A DNA stretch of 64,000 bases from Microcoleus sp. bin38.metabat.b11b12b14.051. GTDB taxonomy: Bacteria; Cyanobacteriota; Cyanobacteriia; Cyanobacteriales; Microcoleaceae. Numbering within the stretch: position 1 is the stretch's first letter; every line of letters begins with the position of its first letter. The stretch is from assembly GCF_013299165.1 (NCBI RefSeq), contig NZ_JAAFKD010000018.1:80159-144158 (forward strand), given 5' to 3'. Shown here piece by piece: positions 16,499 to 25,045 of this stretch. The notes beneath the pieces were generated by a model, which saw only the letters and a program-made list of their open reading frames with translations, was not told the origin of the DNA and did not search any database. Both the position numbers and the translations under genes were made by a program.

Positions 16499-17644
16499 TT
16501 ATTCATCTTCTAGAGCAACTTCTAATAGTTCAATTTCCAGACTTTCTTCCTCATCTGCATAATTAAATTCCAATCTGCTCTGCTTAATAATTTCGCTCAA
16601 TATACTGCTTAAATATCCTTGGGCTACAGCTTGTTCAAATCTTCCTATCAGAATAGGAACATTGATTATTTCCTCGATACATTCCATATACTGCGAGACT
16701 ATAGCATTAATTGAATACTGCTTTCGAGCTTGTGCTTCAATCTTTGATTTAATTTCAATATCTGAATCTAAAGATTTAACGACAAATGTGATCGGATACC
16801 TTTCAATTTTATCAATATCTAGGAAATATTTATTCACATCTATAGTTTCTGTCACCTGAAAAAAACGTCCGAGGGGTTTCATTACAAAGTCAATTCCCCC
16901 ATCATTAGCATTTGTCCTACCTGTTTTAAACAGCTTTAAATTTTCTGGCTGGAGTGTGTCTAGTTGATAACCCCAATAAATAACTTGGTCGTTGTAGTAG
17001 TATTTTAAGATACTATAGCTCACAATCTCGAATATTCTAGCATCTACAGTTGGCGCTACCATTTGTTGAATAAATTCTCTGACTTGAGTCTCTGTCAATT
17101 TTTGAGCATCTTTACAAAGTTGAAGAAATTTTTCAAAGCTATCTCTCTTAGCTTCCACGTAAGCGTCAATTATATCGATTATTGTTTCTGCTATATTGTA
17201 TTCATTCTCACTAATCTTAACTTTTAATAAATTTTCGTTAAACCAATACCTATTATTTTTCTGATTTATCAAAATTGGGATAAACTCACAAGTGGGAAAA
17301 TATCTTTTAAATTCTTCATTCATTCTATGATTCAAACCATGATTTTGAAGTTTTTGCCCAAACGGTAATTCACGCTGTCTGTTAAAAATATTTGTATAAA
17401 CTGCACCTTCATAATCTGAATACATCCCTGTTAGATGAAAATTTTTGACAAGATAGTCTTCAACCAGAACATAAATAGCGTATAAATTGGCAAAACTTCC
17501 TCTAGATTTTGAGCCTTTATTTGCAGATTTAGTCTTGATGTTCAAATATAAAACTAGGTGACTTTCAGCCAATATTTGAGTACCTATTTCGCCAAAATGA
17601 TTTTCTAAAATTTTCTTGATTATTTTGGTAAATTCATGTTCCAT
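16499..17644 (-). CDS. Type II restriction endonuclease (PD-(D/E)XK-like)
   Basis: 381 residues, AT-rich compared with its neighbours, starting 5 bp downstream of a DNA methyltransferase stop codon on the same strand. A nuclease-like core is visible at residues 241-266: TGRTNANDGGIDFVMKPLGR followed by FFQVTE, with E206 upstream. The GGID...QVxE form is a known variant of PD-(D/E)XK active sites. The acidic C-terminal tail (DEEESLEIELLEVALEDE) is unusual. The recognition sequence cannot be deduced. Identification rests mainly on pairing with the methyltransferase plus this motif. Confidence 0.78.
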   Translation of the reverse strand: MEHEFTKIIKKILENHFGEIGTQILAESHLVLYLNIKTKSANKGSKSRGSFANLYAIYVLVEDYLVKNFHLTGMYSDYEGAVYTNIFNRQRELPFGQKLQNHGLNHRMNEEFKRYFPTCEFIPILINQKNNRYWFNENLLKVKISENEYNIAETIIDIIDAYVEAKRDSFEKFLQLCKDAQKLTETQVREFIQQMVAPTVDARIFEIVSYSILKYYYNDQVIYWGYQLDTLQPENLKLFKTGRTNANDGGIDFVMKPLGRFFQVTETIDVNKYFLDIDKIERYPITFVVKSLDSDIEIKSKIEAQARKQYSINAIVSQYMECIEEIINVPILIGRFEQAVAQGYLSSILSEIIKQSRLEFNYADEEESLEIELLEVALEDE

Positions 17645-17649
17645 TTTAA

Positions 17650-18501
17650 TTATACTTGTAAATTTAGAGTTAGCTGTTTTGGGGAAATTTCACCGGATTC
17701 GACTTCAGACATCAGCTCCTCTTCACTATCATTCGTGGTAATTTCCAACCTCCGCAATCCTATTTGTAGATACTTTTCTTGCAATTCTATCCCAATTGAC
17801 TGTCTTTTAAGTTGCTTCGCAACATATGATGTTGTAAAAGTTCCCGAAAATATATCTAGTACAACGTCGCCCTCATTACTACTTGCTTTGATAATTCTTT
17901 CTAACAACGATGTTGGTTTTTGGGTAGGATGATCCTCATACTCAGGCATACGATATCTGACTCTCGGAAACTCCCAGACATTACCAGGAACTTTTTCAGA
18001 ATTATATACTGATGGTATGGACTTGCGGTAGTCAATTAGTTTTCTCACAGCTCCGGTTTTGGCTTCTACCAGAATATCTGAGGAATTAAATGTATAATTT
18101 CTTTTGTCTTTGACGCAATATAAAATTGGTTCGTACAGAGAACCGTAATAGTTTTTTGCTTGTACGCCAGAACTATCATAATACCACACTATTCGAGAAA
18201 GAACTGTTAAGCGCTCGCGCAAATACAAATCAAAGTATGGCATACTTTGAGTTGATGCCATTAGATACAAGCTGCCATTATGTTTGAGCTTATTAACACA
18301 TAAGTTCAACCACTGATAACTCCATTCTAAGTAGTCGCTTTCAAATTCCCATTTGTCTTGAAAACCATTGAAGTTTTTGCCAATATTATAGGGAGGATCG
18401 GCAAAAATCAAATCGATTGAGTTGTCTTTGATTTCACTTTCGATCACTTCTAGGACATCTCCTAAAATCAGCTTGTGTCCTTCGATTTCAAAGATTTGCA
18501 T
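17650..18501 (-). CDS. Type II N6-adenine (or N4-cytosine) DNA methyltransferase, beta class
   Basis: 283 residues. Catalytic motif IV DPPYNIG is at 35-41 and the AdoMet-binding motif follows near the C-terminus (LDIFSGTFTT, 215-224), the order that defines beta-class enzymes. HPTQKPTSLLERII and GIELQEKYLQIGLRRL are further family hallmarks. The GTF form of motif I differs from the usual FxGxGTT but keeps the two threonines. It should protect host DNA from the endonuclease encoded 5 bp downstream. DPPY is more often adenine-specific, an inference only. Confidence 0.9.
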   Translation of the reverse strand: MQIFEIEGHKLILGDVLEVIESEIKDNSIDLIFADPPYNIGKNFNGFQDKWEFESDYLEWSYQWLNLCVNKLKHNGSLYLMASTQSMPYFDLYLRERLTVLSRIVWYYDSSGVQAKNYYGSLYEPILYCVKDKRNYTFNSSDILVEAKTGAVRKLIDYRKSIPSVYNSEKVPGNVWEFPRVRYRMPEYEDHPTQKPTSLLERIIKASSNEGDVVLDIFSGTFTTSYVAKQLKRQSIGIELQEKYLQIGLRRLEITTNDSEEELMSEVESGEISPKQLTLNLQV

Positions 18502-18567
18502 TCAGCCTAACCTCTTTTAATTAATATTGGCTAGTGCCAATGGTAGTGACCTATGTTGTACAAATAT

Positions 18568-19692
18568 TCAATACAGTTCATACTTGAGCAAGGTACAGGG
18601 AATCGAGCCATTAAAAACCGGAATCCGCTTCGATGTTCTGAGTCCCACTTGTTTCCCCAACTCCTTATTTCCTGTCAAAATAAACGCATTCCAACCTTTA
18701 AAACGCTGCTTGAAAATATCGCCTAACATCTTATAAAGTTCTCCTAATTCCGCCGCATCTCCCAGCCGCTCTCCGTAGGGAGGATTGCAAATTAGAACGC
18801 CTCTATCTGTCGGTGCTTCTAATTCGGATAATTCGGTACGAGCAAACTTGATTTTGCCTGCAATACCTGCTTGCTGCGCGTTGGTGCGAGCTTGATCTAA
18901 CATATCAGAATCGCGATCGCACCCGGCGACCATTTCAGGAAGTTCTGGCAATTCGCTGTTTTCAGCTTCGGCCCACAATTTATCCCACAAAGGCTCGTCA
19001 AAGTCCCGCCAACTCATAAATCCAAACTTGTCGCGAAACAGTCCTGGCGCAATATTTAAGGCTTTTAAACTCGCTTCTAAAGGCAAAGTTCCTGAACCGC
19101 ACATCGGGTCTAAAAATGGTAAATCTGGCGTCCATTCTGCCATCTCTAATAGGGCCGCAGCGAGGGTTTCTTTGAGCGGAGCTAAGCCCATTGCGGGGCG
19201 ATATCCCCGCCTGTGCAAACTGCCGCCGGAACTGTCTAAACTCAAAATACCGTGGTCTCGATGGATGTGCAGGTTAATTAGTAAATCGGGATTCTCGACA
19301 TCTACATTGGAACGTTTGTTAAATTGGTGGCGCTGTTGGTCGGCGATCGCATTTTTGACCTGCAAAGCTGTAAAGTGGGTGTGATTTAATTTGTCGTTGC
19401 CGCCGGTACAGTTGACTGCTAATGTATTGTCAGGATCTATGTATTCGTCCCAAGGGATTTTCTGGACTTCGCGGTAGAGTTTATCTGAGTCGTAACACCG
19501 GAATTCGGCTATGGGAACGAGGACTCGAAAGATTGTTCTCGACCACAGGTTTACACGGTACAATAAAGCGCGATCGCCTGCAAAGTAAACTCCTGTAAAG
19601 TCGGGCTTGACATCTTGCGCCCCTAAGCTTTCTAATTCTTGGGCGGCAATTGTTTCTAAACCGCGCGCTACTGTAGCAAAATATTGATTCAT
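18568..19692 (-). CDS. THUMP-domain 23S rRNA (guanine-N2) methyltransferase, RlmL N-domain-like
   Basis: 374 residues from the ATG at 19692; an in-frame extension to 19749 is encoded by a CCCAATTCCC-type simple repeat and is not conserved-looking. The N-terminal THUMP domain (YFATVARGLETIAAQELESL to about residue 165) is followed by a Rossmann methyltransferase with LPFLDPMCGSGTLPLEA and catalytic ICNPPYGERLG. This is the layout of RlmL/YcbY N-terminal-type enzymes, which methylate a guanine in 23S rRNA; free-standing cyanobacterial forms are common. It is downstream of and co-oriented with nothing obvious. Confidence 0.88.
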   Translation of the reverse strand: MNQYFATVARGLETIAAQELESLGAQDVKPDFTGVYFAGDRALLYRVNLWSRTIFRVLVPIAEFRCYDSDKLYREVQKIPWDEYIDPDNTLAVNCTGGNDKLNHTHFTALQVKNAIADQQRHQFNKRSNVDVENPDLLINLHIHRDHGILSLDSSGGSLHRRGYRPAMGLAPLKETLAAALLEMAEWTPDLPFLDPMCGSGTLPLEASLKALNIAPGLFRDKFGFMSWRDFDEPLWDKLWAEAENSELPELPEMVAGCDRDSDMLDQARTNAQQAGIAGKIKFARTELSELEAPTDRGVLICNPPYGERLGDAAELGELYKMLGDIFKQRFKGWNAFILTGNKELGKQVGLRTSKRIPVFNGSIPCTLLKYELY

Positions 19693-20138
19693 TGATAATT
19701 GGGAATTGGGAATTGGGGATTGGGAATGGGTTTTTCTCGATCGCCCCAAATTAGATAGTAGCTCGTTTCAATCCTCAGTCTCACAAAAAACTCTCTATCT
19801 TAAGGTAGATGCCTCGGTTCAGAAATACTGATATTTTCAGAATTCATTCTCAATAGGCGATCGCCAGTCTAGCACTGTATGTGTAAAAGCGATCGATCTA
19901 ACTCGCACCCGTTAAACTCTCAAAAGTAGGCATTGCAAGGGAGTTAGTTTAATTCTCAGCTCGGCTAGAGACTCATATTCAGCATTTTTCCAGCAGCTTA
20001 TTGAAAATTATTACTAACTACTTGCGTACTTTATTGACTTCATGTTAGGCTTCTACTCAAAGCTGAAAATGCAGCCCTAACGTCAGAGTCTGGGCATATT
20101 TCAGCGAAATGGGTGTCATACAACAATTGGAGACCATT
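19693..20138. other. Gene-free interval upstream of the peptide gene
   Basis: Begins with AATTGGG-type simple repeats (19693-19735), then unremarkable AT-rich DNA with several GCGATCG-containing sites. It should contain the divergent promoters of the methyltransferase and of the peptide gene at 20139, but no clear -10/-35 pair was singled out. Confidence 0.5.
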
Positions 20139-20291
20139 ATGTCAAAGGAAATCAACGGATCGGCTCTAAAACTGTCCCGGGCTAGCAAAATCCAAGTAGA
20201 AGTCAAGGAAATTGCCAAGCACGCCACAGCTAAAAACATCTCTTCTGCGCTTAATGTTGATGCCGATGGCAGCGATGTTACTAACGAGTAA
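20139..20291 (+). CDS. Small 50-residue peptide, candidate modified-peptide precursor
   Basis: Begins at the ATG at 20139 preceded by TTGGAGACCATT (GGAG at 7-nt spacing). The first ~35 residues are helical and basic (SALKLSRASKIQVEVKEIAK, then HATAK), while the last ~15 are small, polar and acidic with no Lys or Arg (NISSALNVDADGSDVTNE). This leader-like/core-like contrast, the small size, an intergenic hairpin and the following JmjC/cupin oxygenase and redox protein genes suggest a ribosomally made, post-translationally modified peptide. No known RiPP leader motif (for example microviridin, cyanobactin or Nif11) is recognised. An in-frame ATG at 20109 is less likely because it lacks a ribosome-binding site. 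Confidence 0.6.
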   Translation: MSKEINGSALKLSRASKIQVEVKEIAKHATAKNISSALNVDADGSDVTNE

Positions 20292-20373
20292 TTGCAGGTT
20301 TTTTCATTAGACTTCGCATCCCCAAGCAAGAAGTAGTAAATTTTACTGTTGTCTGTCGGGAAGTGTGGAGTAA

Positions 20374-20403
20374 TTGAGGGCAAGCTCAAAGCATTGTCCT
20401 CAA
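20374..20403 (+). promoter_or_regulatory. Intergenic hairpin between peptide gene and oxygenase gene
   Basis: TTGAGGGCAA pairs with TTGTCCTCAA (10 bp with one G-T pair, 10-nt loop) and is followed by TTATTCAATTGTT. A stem-loop in this position can lower transcription of downstream genes relative to the peptide gene, as often seen after precursor genes. It lacks a clean U-run, so it could instead be an RNA-processing site. Confidence 0.55.
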
Positions 20404-20450
20404 TTATTCAATTGTTCAAAAGTTATTGAGAAGTTTTATCAATATAATTT

Positions 20451-21605
20451 ATGCGATCGATCGCGAATCTACTCAAACCATACAATTTAGAAGATTTTCT
20501 AGATAACAACTGGACAAACAAAGCAGTTGTTATTCCTAGCGAAGGAAACAAAGACTTTGCACACCTATTTTCCTGGGAAAAACTCAACTACATTCTGAAC
20601 TTTCACGAATTAAAATATCCCGACATTCGCTTAGCAGTAGCAGGAAAAATTCTCGACGAAAGCGAAAACGCAAATCTCATCAAACTTTGCCAATCTGGAG
20701 CAACTTTAATAGTCAATCAAGTTCACAAACTAATTCCAGAAATAGCTGAATTTGCGGCCGAACTAAAAGCAGATTTAGGCTATCCAAACCAAGTAAATGC
20801 CTACTGTTCCTGGCCCGAAAAACAGGGGTTTTCTTCCCACTACGACACCCACGAAGTTTTTATCTTACAAACAGACGGCATCAAGCAGTGGTATGTATTT
20901 GCAGACACAATTAAATACCCGCTTACAGACCAAAAATCCTCCACATTTCCGCCACCAGAAACTCCACCGTATTTAACCTGCACTTTGCATCCCGGAGATG
21001 TGCTTTACATACCGCGTGGACATTGGCATTATGCCGTTGCTTCCGATGAACCATCGCTGCATTTAACATTAGGAATTCACGGGAAAACAGGAATTGACCT
21101 TTTAGAATGGTTGGTAGGCGAATTGCGGCAACAAGAAGAGTGGCGTAAAAGTTTACCGCTGCGAATCAACCCAGATTCCATTGATGTAAGTGTAAATAAT
21201 TTAATTGCCCAATTGCACCGCTACGCAAACACCAAAAATCTTGGAGACGAGTACAGCAGCTACCTAGATAGTTTAGCGAAACCGGTGGCGAAATATTCTC
21301 TCCCTTATCAAGCAGGGTTCAACATTTTCCCCTGCGGCATCCAAACTAAGTTTAGAATTCCCAAGTTTCTGCGGGTAAAAATTCGCGAATTACCTGACGG
21401 ATGTGGATACAAAGTTGTTGTTGGAGGTAAAGAAGTATCTCTGAAAGGAGTAACGGATAAATTCATGGACAATCTATTCAGTACAGAATTTTTTACAGGA
21501 GAGGATGTGATGGATTGGTTGCCGGATTATGATTGGGAAATAGATGTAGTGCCGCTTTTGTCTAGGTTAGTAGTTGACGGAATTATTTTTGTTGGTTACA
21601 ACTAG
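20451..21605 (+). CDS. JmjC/cupin-type Fe(II)/2-oxoglutarate oxygenase
   Basis: 384 residues of the cupin_4 (YcfD/MINA53/NO66-like) class. The iron-binding triad is visible: H130-x-D132 in GFSSHYDTHEVF and distal H193 in GDVLYIPRGHWHYAV. FILQTDGIKQWYVF and PGDVLYIPRG are hallmark strands of the double-stranded beta helix. The C-terminal ~150 residues form the helical/winged-helix part typical of ribosomal oxygenases. Known members hydroxylate protein side chains (Arg of L16, His of ribosomal proteins). It follows the 50-residue peptide gene by 159 bp and precedes a Suc/Fer-like gene by 67 bp, so the peptide is a plausible substrate. A ribosomal substrate remains possible. Confidence 0.85.
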   Translation: MRSIANLLKPYNLEDFLDNNWTNKAVVIPSEGNKDFAHLFSWEKLNYILNFHELKYPDIRLAVAGKILDESENANLIKLCQSGATLIVNQVHKLIPEIAEFAAELKADLGYPNQVNAYCSWPEKQGFSSHYDTHEVFILQTDGIKQWYVFADTIKYPLTDQKSSTFPPPETPPYLTCTLHPGDVLYIPRGHWHYAVASDEPSLHLTLGIHGKTGIDLLEWLVGELRQQEEWRKSLPLRINPDSIDVSVNNLIAQLHRYANTKNLGDEYSSYLDSLAKPVAKYSLPYQAGFNIFPCGIQTKFRIPKFLRVKIRELPDGCGYKVVVGGKEVSLKGVTDKFMDNLFSTEFFTGEDVMDWLPDYDWEIDVVPLLSRLVVDGIIFVGYN

Positions 21606-21672
21606 AGAAGGGTACTAGCTGTAATAAATGGGTTGTTAAAAGAGTAATTTATGACACATAATGAGGTAGAAA

Positions 21673-22695
21673 ATGCCGGATACTTTTTTTTGCGCCGATG
21701 CTTCTAAATGCGTTCAAGAGGATATTATTGGGACTGGTACTAATTACCAAACCTATGTATTGATTGAATGCTGTTTGCCTTGGGAATCAGAAGCTTTTAA
21801 TTCTAAACAAGTTCCCCAGAGTCTCAGGGATTTGGTGGAGGAAGTAGAGCATTTTCAGCAAAAAATTAGATTTTTGTTGATAAATAGCGACCAAACTAAA
21901 TGTGCTGATCAGCGCAAGGTTTTGATTTATGACAACAAAAGTCAAGAACTTTTTGACGGTTACGAAAAGCACGAATTTAATGTAGATGACATTGACAAAG
22001 TAGCGGGAATTGTCAAAAGCTATTTAGCTGGCGAAGTCCCAGATTGTGAAGTTGAAGATAACGCAAGTAGAGATATTTTGGTTTGCACTCATGGGAGTCA
22101 TGATAGATGTTGCGCGAGATACGGCAATCCTTTTTACGCGGAAGCAACAGCTTTGGTTTCGGAGTTAGAATTGAGTGGTGTTCGTGTTTGGAAATCTAGT
22201 CATTTTGGCGGACACCGCATGGCACCGACTGCGATTGATTTGCGTGACGGCAGATATTACGGAAATCTCGATCGCACTTCGTTCAAATCTATTCTAACGC
22301 GAACTGGCGATATTGAATGTTTGAATCAGGTTTATCGGGGTTGGGGGATTTTGCCGAACCAAATTCAAGTTTTGGAACGAGATTTTATTATGCGCTATGG
22401 GTGGGATTGGTTCAATTACAAAGTTTCAGGCTGCATTGTAGAGAAAAATCTTGAAAATGATGGTTTCGTGGCTGAATTAACTTTTGAAAAAGTTGATGGT
22501 ACTTATGTCTATCGGGCTGAGTTGGCTAAAGATGAAACTAAAACAGTTCGACTTAAAGGTTCCTGTGGCGCTAAACAAGAATCGGAGTTTGTTAAGTATT
22601 TGGTAAAGGATTCTTACTTTTACTCGAAGAAAGAGGAGTTAAAGTTTGTGATTTATCCGGTAATTCCGCAGCCGATATTAGTAGAGATAATGTGA
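21673..22695 (+). CDS. Sucrase/ferredoxin-like (Suc/Fer) thioredoxin-fold iron-sulphur protein
   Basis: 340 residues. The central segment ILVCTHGSHDRCCARYGNPF followed by VRVWKSSHFGGHRMAPTAID and LRDGRYYGNLD is the signature of the Suc/Fer-like family, whose thioredoxin-like ferredoxin domain binds a 2Fe-2S cluster through Cys and His residues. The N-terminal ~120 residues contain CADASKC and a second domain. Despite the family name it is not a sucrase. Sitting immediately downstream of a JmjC oxygenase and a small peptide gene, it might supply electrons or keep iron reduced for the oxygenase; that role is inferred. Confidence 0.85.
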   Translation: MPDTFFCADASKCVQEDIIGTGTNYQTYVLIECCLPWESEAFNSKQVPQSLRDLVEEVEHFQQKIRFLLINSDQTKCADQRKVLIYDNKSQELFDGYEKHEFNVDDIDKVAGIVKSYLAGEVPDCEVEDNASRDILVCTHGSHDRCCARYGNPFYAEATALVSELELSGVRVWKSSHFGGHRMAPTAIDLRDGRYYGNLDRTSFKSILTRTGDIECLNQVYRGWGILPNQIQVLERDFIMRYGWDWFNYKVSGCIVEKNLENDGFVAELTFEKVDGTYVYRAELAKDETKTVRLKGSCGAKQESEFVKYLVKDSYFYSKKEELKFVIYPVIPQPILVEIM

Positions 22696-22742
22696 AGCTG
22701 CATCTCAATATTTGGGCGAGATTAAACAATCACAATTAAATA

Positions 22743-23149
22743 GGTTCGTAGTGAGGACTTTAGTCCGCATCCATCCGAGGACTAAAGTCCTCACTACGAA
22801 CCTTTTGATTACGGGTATTTTTTATTACAAAGAAGGACTAAAGTCCTCACTACGAACCTGTTTTTTGTGAGAGTTCAATTTCTTGAAAAGAAGGACTAAA
22901 GTCCTCACTACGAACCTGTTTTTTGTGAGAGTTCAATTTCTCGAAAAGAAGGACTAAAGTCCTCACTACGAACCTGTTTTTTGTGAGAGTTCAATTTCTC
23001 GAAAAGAAGGACTAAAGTCCTCACTACGAACCTGTTTTTTGTGAGAGTTCAATTTCTCGAAAAGAAGGACTAAAGTCCTCACTACGAACCTGTTTTTTGT
23101 GAGAGTTCAATTTCTCGAAAAGAAGGACTAAAGTCCTCACTACGAACTT
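22743..23149. repeat. R1 repeat array with six 58-bp spaced inverted copies
   Basis: One direct R1 copy starts at 22743, then an inverted copy (22778-22803). Further inverted copies (GAAGGACTAAAGTCCTCACT) start at 22832, 22890, 22948, 23006, 23064 and 23122, exactly 58 bp apart, and five of the 32-bp intervals between them are near-identical (TTTTTTGTGAGAGTTCAATT). It is a tandem amplification of a repeat plus flank, not a CRISPR, because the intervals do not differ. It fills the convergent gap between the Suc/Fer gene and the acetyltransferase gene. Confidence 0.93.
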
Positions 23150-23165
23150 TATATTATGACAGGGA

Positions 23166-23603
23166 TTAGAACTCTAACTGCATGAATACGTGCGGGATTC
23201 CCAGGTAATCAAAGGGATTTTCTTGTTCGACAAATCCGAGGTTTTGGTAAAAATGAACGGCGTTAATCCGAGACATCAGTCTTAGGCTTTGGAAATTCTT
23301 TTCCTTAGCTTGTGCGATCAATTTTTCCATCAACTTAGTGCCGATTCCCTGGTTTTGAAACTCAGGAAGTACGGCAATATAAGAGATGCTTCCCAATTCT
23401 GGGGATAATTCTCGGAGTCTGCCTGATGCGATGATTGTGCGATCGCCCTTTGCTGCTATGATATGACAAGCACCGTTCTCGTGATTGTCCCTTTCACTGC
23501 CCCTTTCCATGCCCAGGGGCGATCGCAAAACCAACCACCGCTGGTAAAACATATCCTCTAATTCTTGTGCGTTTTGAACCTGACGTATATCTATATTTGG
23601 CAT
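23166..23603 (-). CDS. GNAT-family N-acetyltransferase
   Basis: 145 residues, single domain. The acetyl-CoA-binding motif A is visible as ISYIAVLPEFQNQGIGTKLM (QNQGIG pyrophosphate loop) and motif B as AVHFYQNLGFVEQENPF. The N-terminus IRQVQNAQELEDMFYQRWLV resembles stand-alone bacterial acetyltransferases (ElaA/YjdJ-like). Substrate unknown. It is flanked by R1 repeats on both sides and shows no operon partner. Confidence 0.87.
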   Translation of the reverse strand: MPNIDIRQVQNAQELEDMFYQRWLVLRSPLGMERGSERDNHENGACHIIAAKGDRTIIASGRLRELSPELGSISYIAVLPEFQNQGIGTKLMEKLIAQAKEKNFQSLRLMSRINAVHFYQNLGFVEQENPFDYLGIPHVFMQLEF

Positions 23604-23624
23604 TTTTTCTCATAACTTACTATA

Positions 23625-23683
23625 GGTTCGTAGTGAGGACTTTAGTCCTTCTTCTGGAAAAAACTAAAGCCCTCACTACAAAC
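23625..23683. repeat. R1 inverted repeat
   Basis: GGTTCGTAGTGAGGACTTTA and its diverged inverse (ACTAAAGCCCTCACTACAAA) form a hairpin between the acetyltransferase promoter side and the tldE stop codon. Confidence 0.85.
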
Positions 23684-23698
23684 ATCCGCAATTGCGAG

Positions 23699-25045
23699 TT
23701 ACAAACTATCAGTAATACTCGTGAAATTAAAAGCTTTGACGCGCACTCCGGGCACGACACTACCGCCGTAACGTTTCACCTTGCTAACAGCATCGATATC
23801 GCGCAACATATCAGGTAAAACTTGATTGAAGCGGAAATTTTTAATCGGGTAAGCAATCTTACCGTTTTCAATCCAGAAAGTACCGTCGCGAGTCATTCCT
23901 GTTACTTCCGATGTTTTCGGATTTACGTAGTTGACATACCATGCGCGACTGACGAAAATTCCGCGTTCAGTTTGAGCGATTAAATCTGCTATACTTTGAT
24001 CGGAACCTGTCATCACCATCGGGTAATAAGCACCTTTTGCTGATTTGCCTTTTTGGGCTGCCCAATAGCGGGAATAAGATAAACTTTGAGGAATGCCATT
24101 TTTGATGATTTCCAAATAGTTATTGCTTAATCCGTCACCGAAAAAATTATTCGATCGCAATAAAGGATGATTCGGATCGCGCTGTACCTGCACTAAAGGG
24201 CTGAAAAGTTGCTCTCCAGCGCGGTTTCCAGCGGGTTTTCCTTCTGCATCTGCGATCGACATAAACGATCGCCCTTCATCCGCCGCCCGCGCATCCATTC
24301 CCCAAATAATCCACGGTAGCAAATCCGCAAAAGCAGCGCCATCAAAGATTACAGGATATATACCGGGAGTGACTTCGCGGGGGTTGCGGGAGGCTTGCGC
24401 GCGATCGACAACTTGTGCTGCTAATTCCGCCACTTGTAGTTGATTGATACCCCAAGCCGTGCTTTCCGTCCAGCTAGAACCGTCTCCAATGCGGGCTGTG
24501 AAGCCGAAATTCGCCTCTGTAGACTGGTTGCAGGCCCGGAGTCCAGTTGACGAGGCGATCGCGTACAATGACGCCTCAGCGCTCAAAGTACCGGAAGCCT
24601 CTGCACCTTCCTGAGAGGCGATCGCACAGGCTTGTCGCACCATCTCAGCGCGCGCTAGAGGCGATACAGCGGCCGTTGCTGCATCGAACGCCGCCGGCGG
24701 TAAATCGTAGGTTTGAGGCGGCAACAAGGGCATCCATTCGGGGTCTGCGGGGGCAATGCGGGCGAGTTCTTGCGATCGCTTGATGGTTTGGGCGATCGTA
24801 TCTTCATCAAATTCGGTAACAGATGCAGAGGCGCTTTTGTTGCCGAAATAGCTAGTAATGTTGAGGCTAAATACAGTCTTGCTAATATTTTGGCTGATTT
24901 GATTTTCCGAGAAACGGGAAAGAGATTCTTCGCCAGTTGAGAGACTGACAAATACTTCCTCGGCTGCGGATTGTTTCACAATAGAATCTAGCAAAAATAA
25001 TGCTCTGTCTTCGGTTAAGATTGCGGGCGATGTTGTTGCAGTCAT
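23699..25045 (-). CDS. tldE: TldE/PmbA family metalloprotease subunit
   Basis: 448 residues with the TldD/PmbA fold: an N-terminal domain with STGEESLSRFSENQISQNIS and a C-terminal region with GIYPVIFDGAAFADLLPWI and EVTGMTRDGTFWIENGKI. It lacks the HExxxH motif, as expected for the non-catalytic TldE partner. TldD and TldE form a heterodimeric barrel that degrades unfolded peptides and, in enterobacteria, removes leaders from modified peptides such as microcin B17. The tldD gene lies upstream on the same strand, separated by 389 bp of repeats. Confidence 0.9.
   Translation of the reverse strand: MTATTSPAILTEDRALFLLDSIVKQSAAEEVFVSLSTGEESLSRFSENQISQNISKTVFSLNITSYFGNKSASASVTEFDEDTIAQTIKRSQELARIAPADPEWMPLLPPQTYDLPPAAFDAATAAVSPLARAEMVRQACAIASQEGAEASGTLSAEASLYAIASSTGLRACNQSTEANFGFTARIGDGSSWTESTAWGINQLQVAELAAQVVDRAQASRNPREVTPGIYPVIFDGAAFADLLPWIIWGMDARAADEGRSFMSIADAEGKPAGNRAGEQLFSPLVQVQRDPNHPLLRSNNFFGDGLSNNYLEIIKNGIPQSLSYSRYWAAQKGKSAKGAYYPMVMTGSDQSIADLIAQTERGIFVSRAWYVNYVNPKTSEVTGMTRDGTFWIENGKIAYPIKNFRFNQVLPDMLRDIDAVSKVKRYGGSVVPGVRVKAFNFTSITDSL

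Noticed and set aside
22832-23149. 26-bp repeats at 58-bp spacing resembling repeat-spacer units
   Set aside because: The 32-bp intervals are nearly identical to one another, unlike CRISPR spacers.
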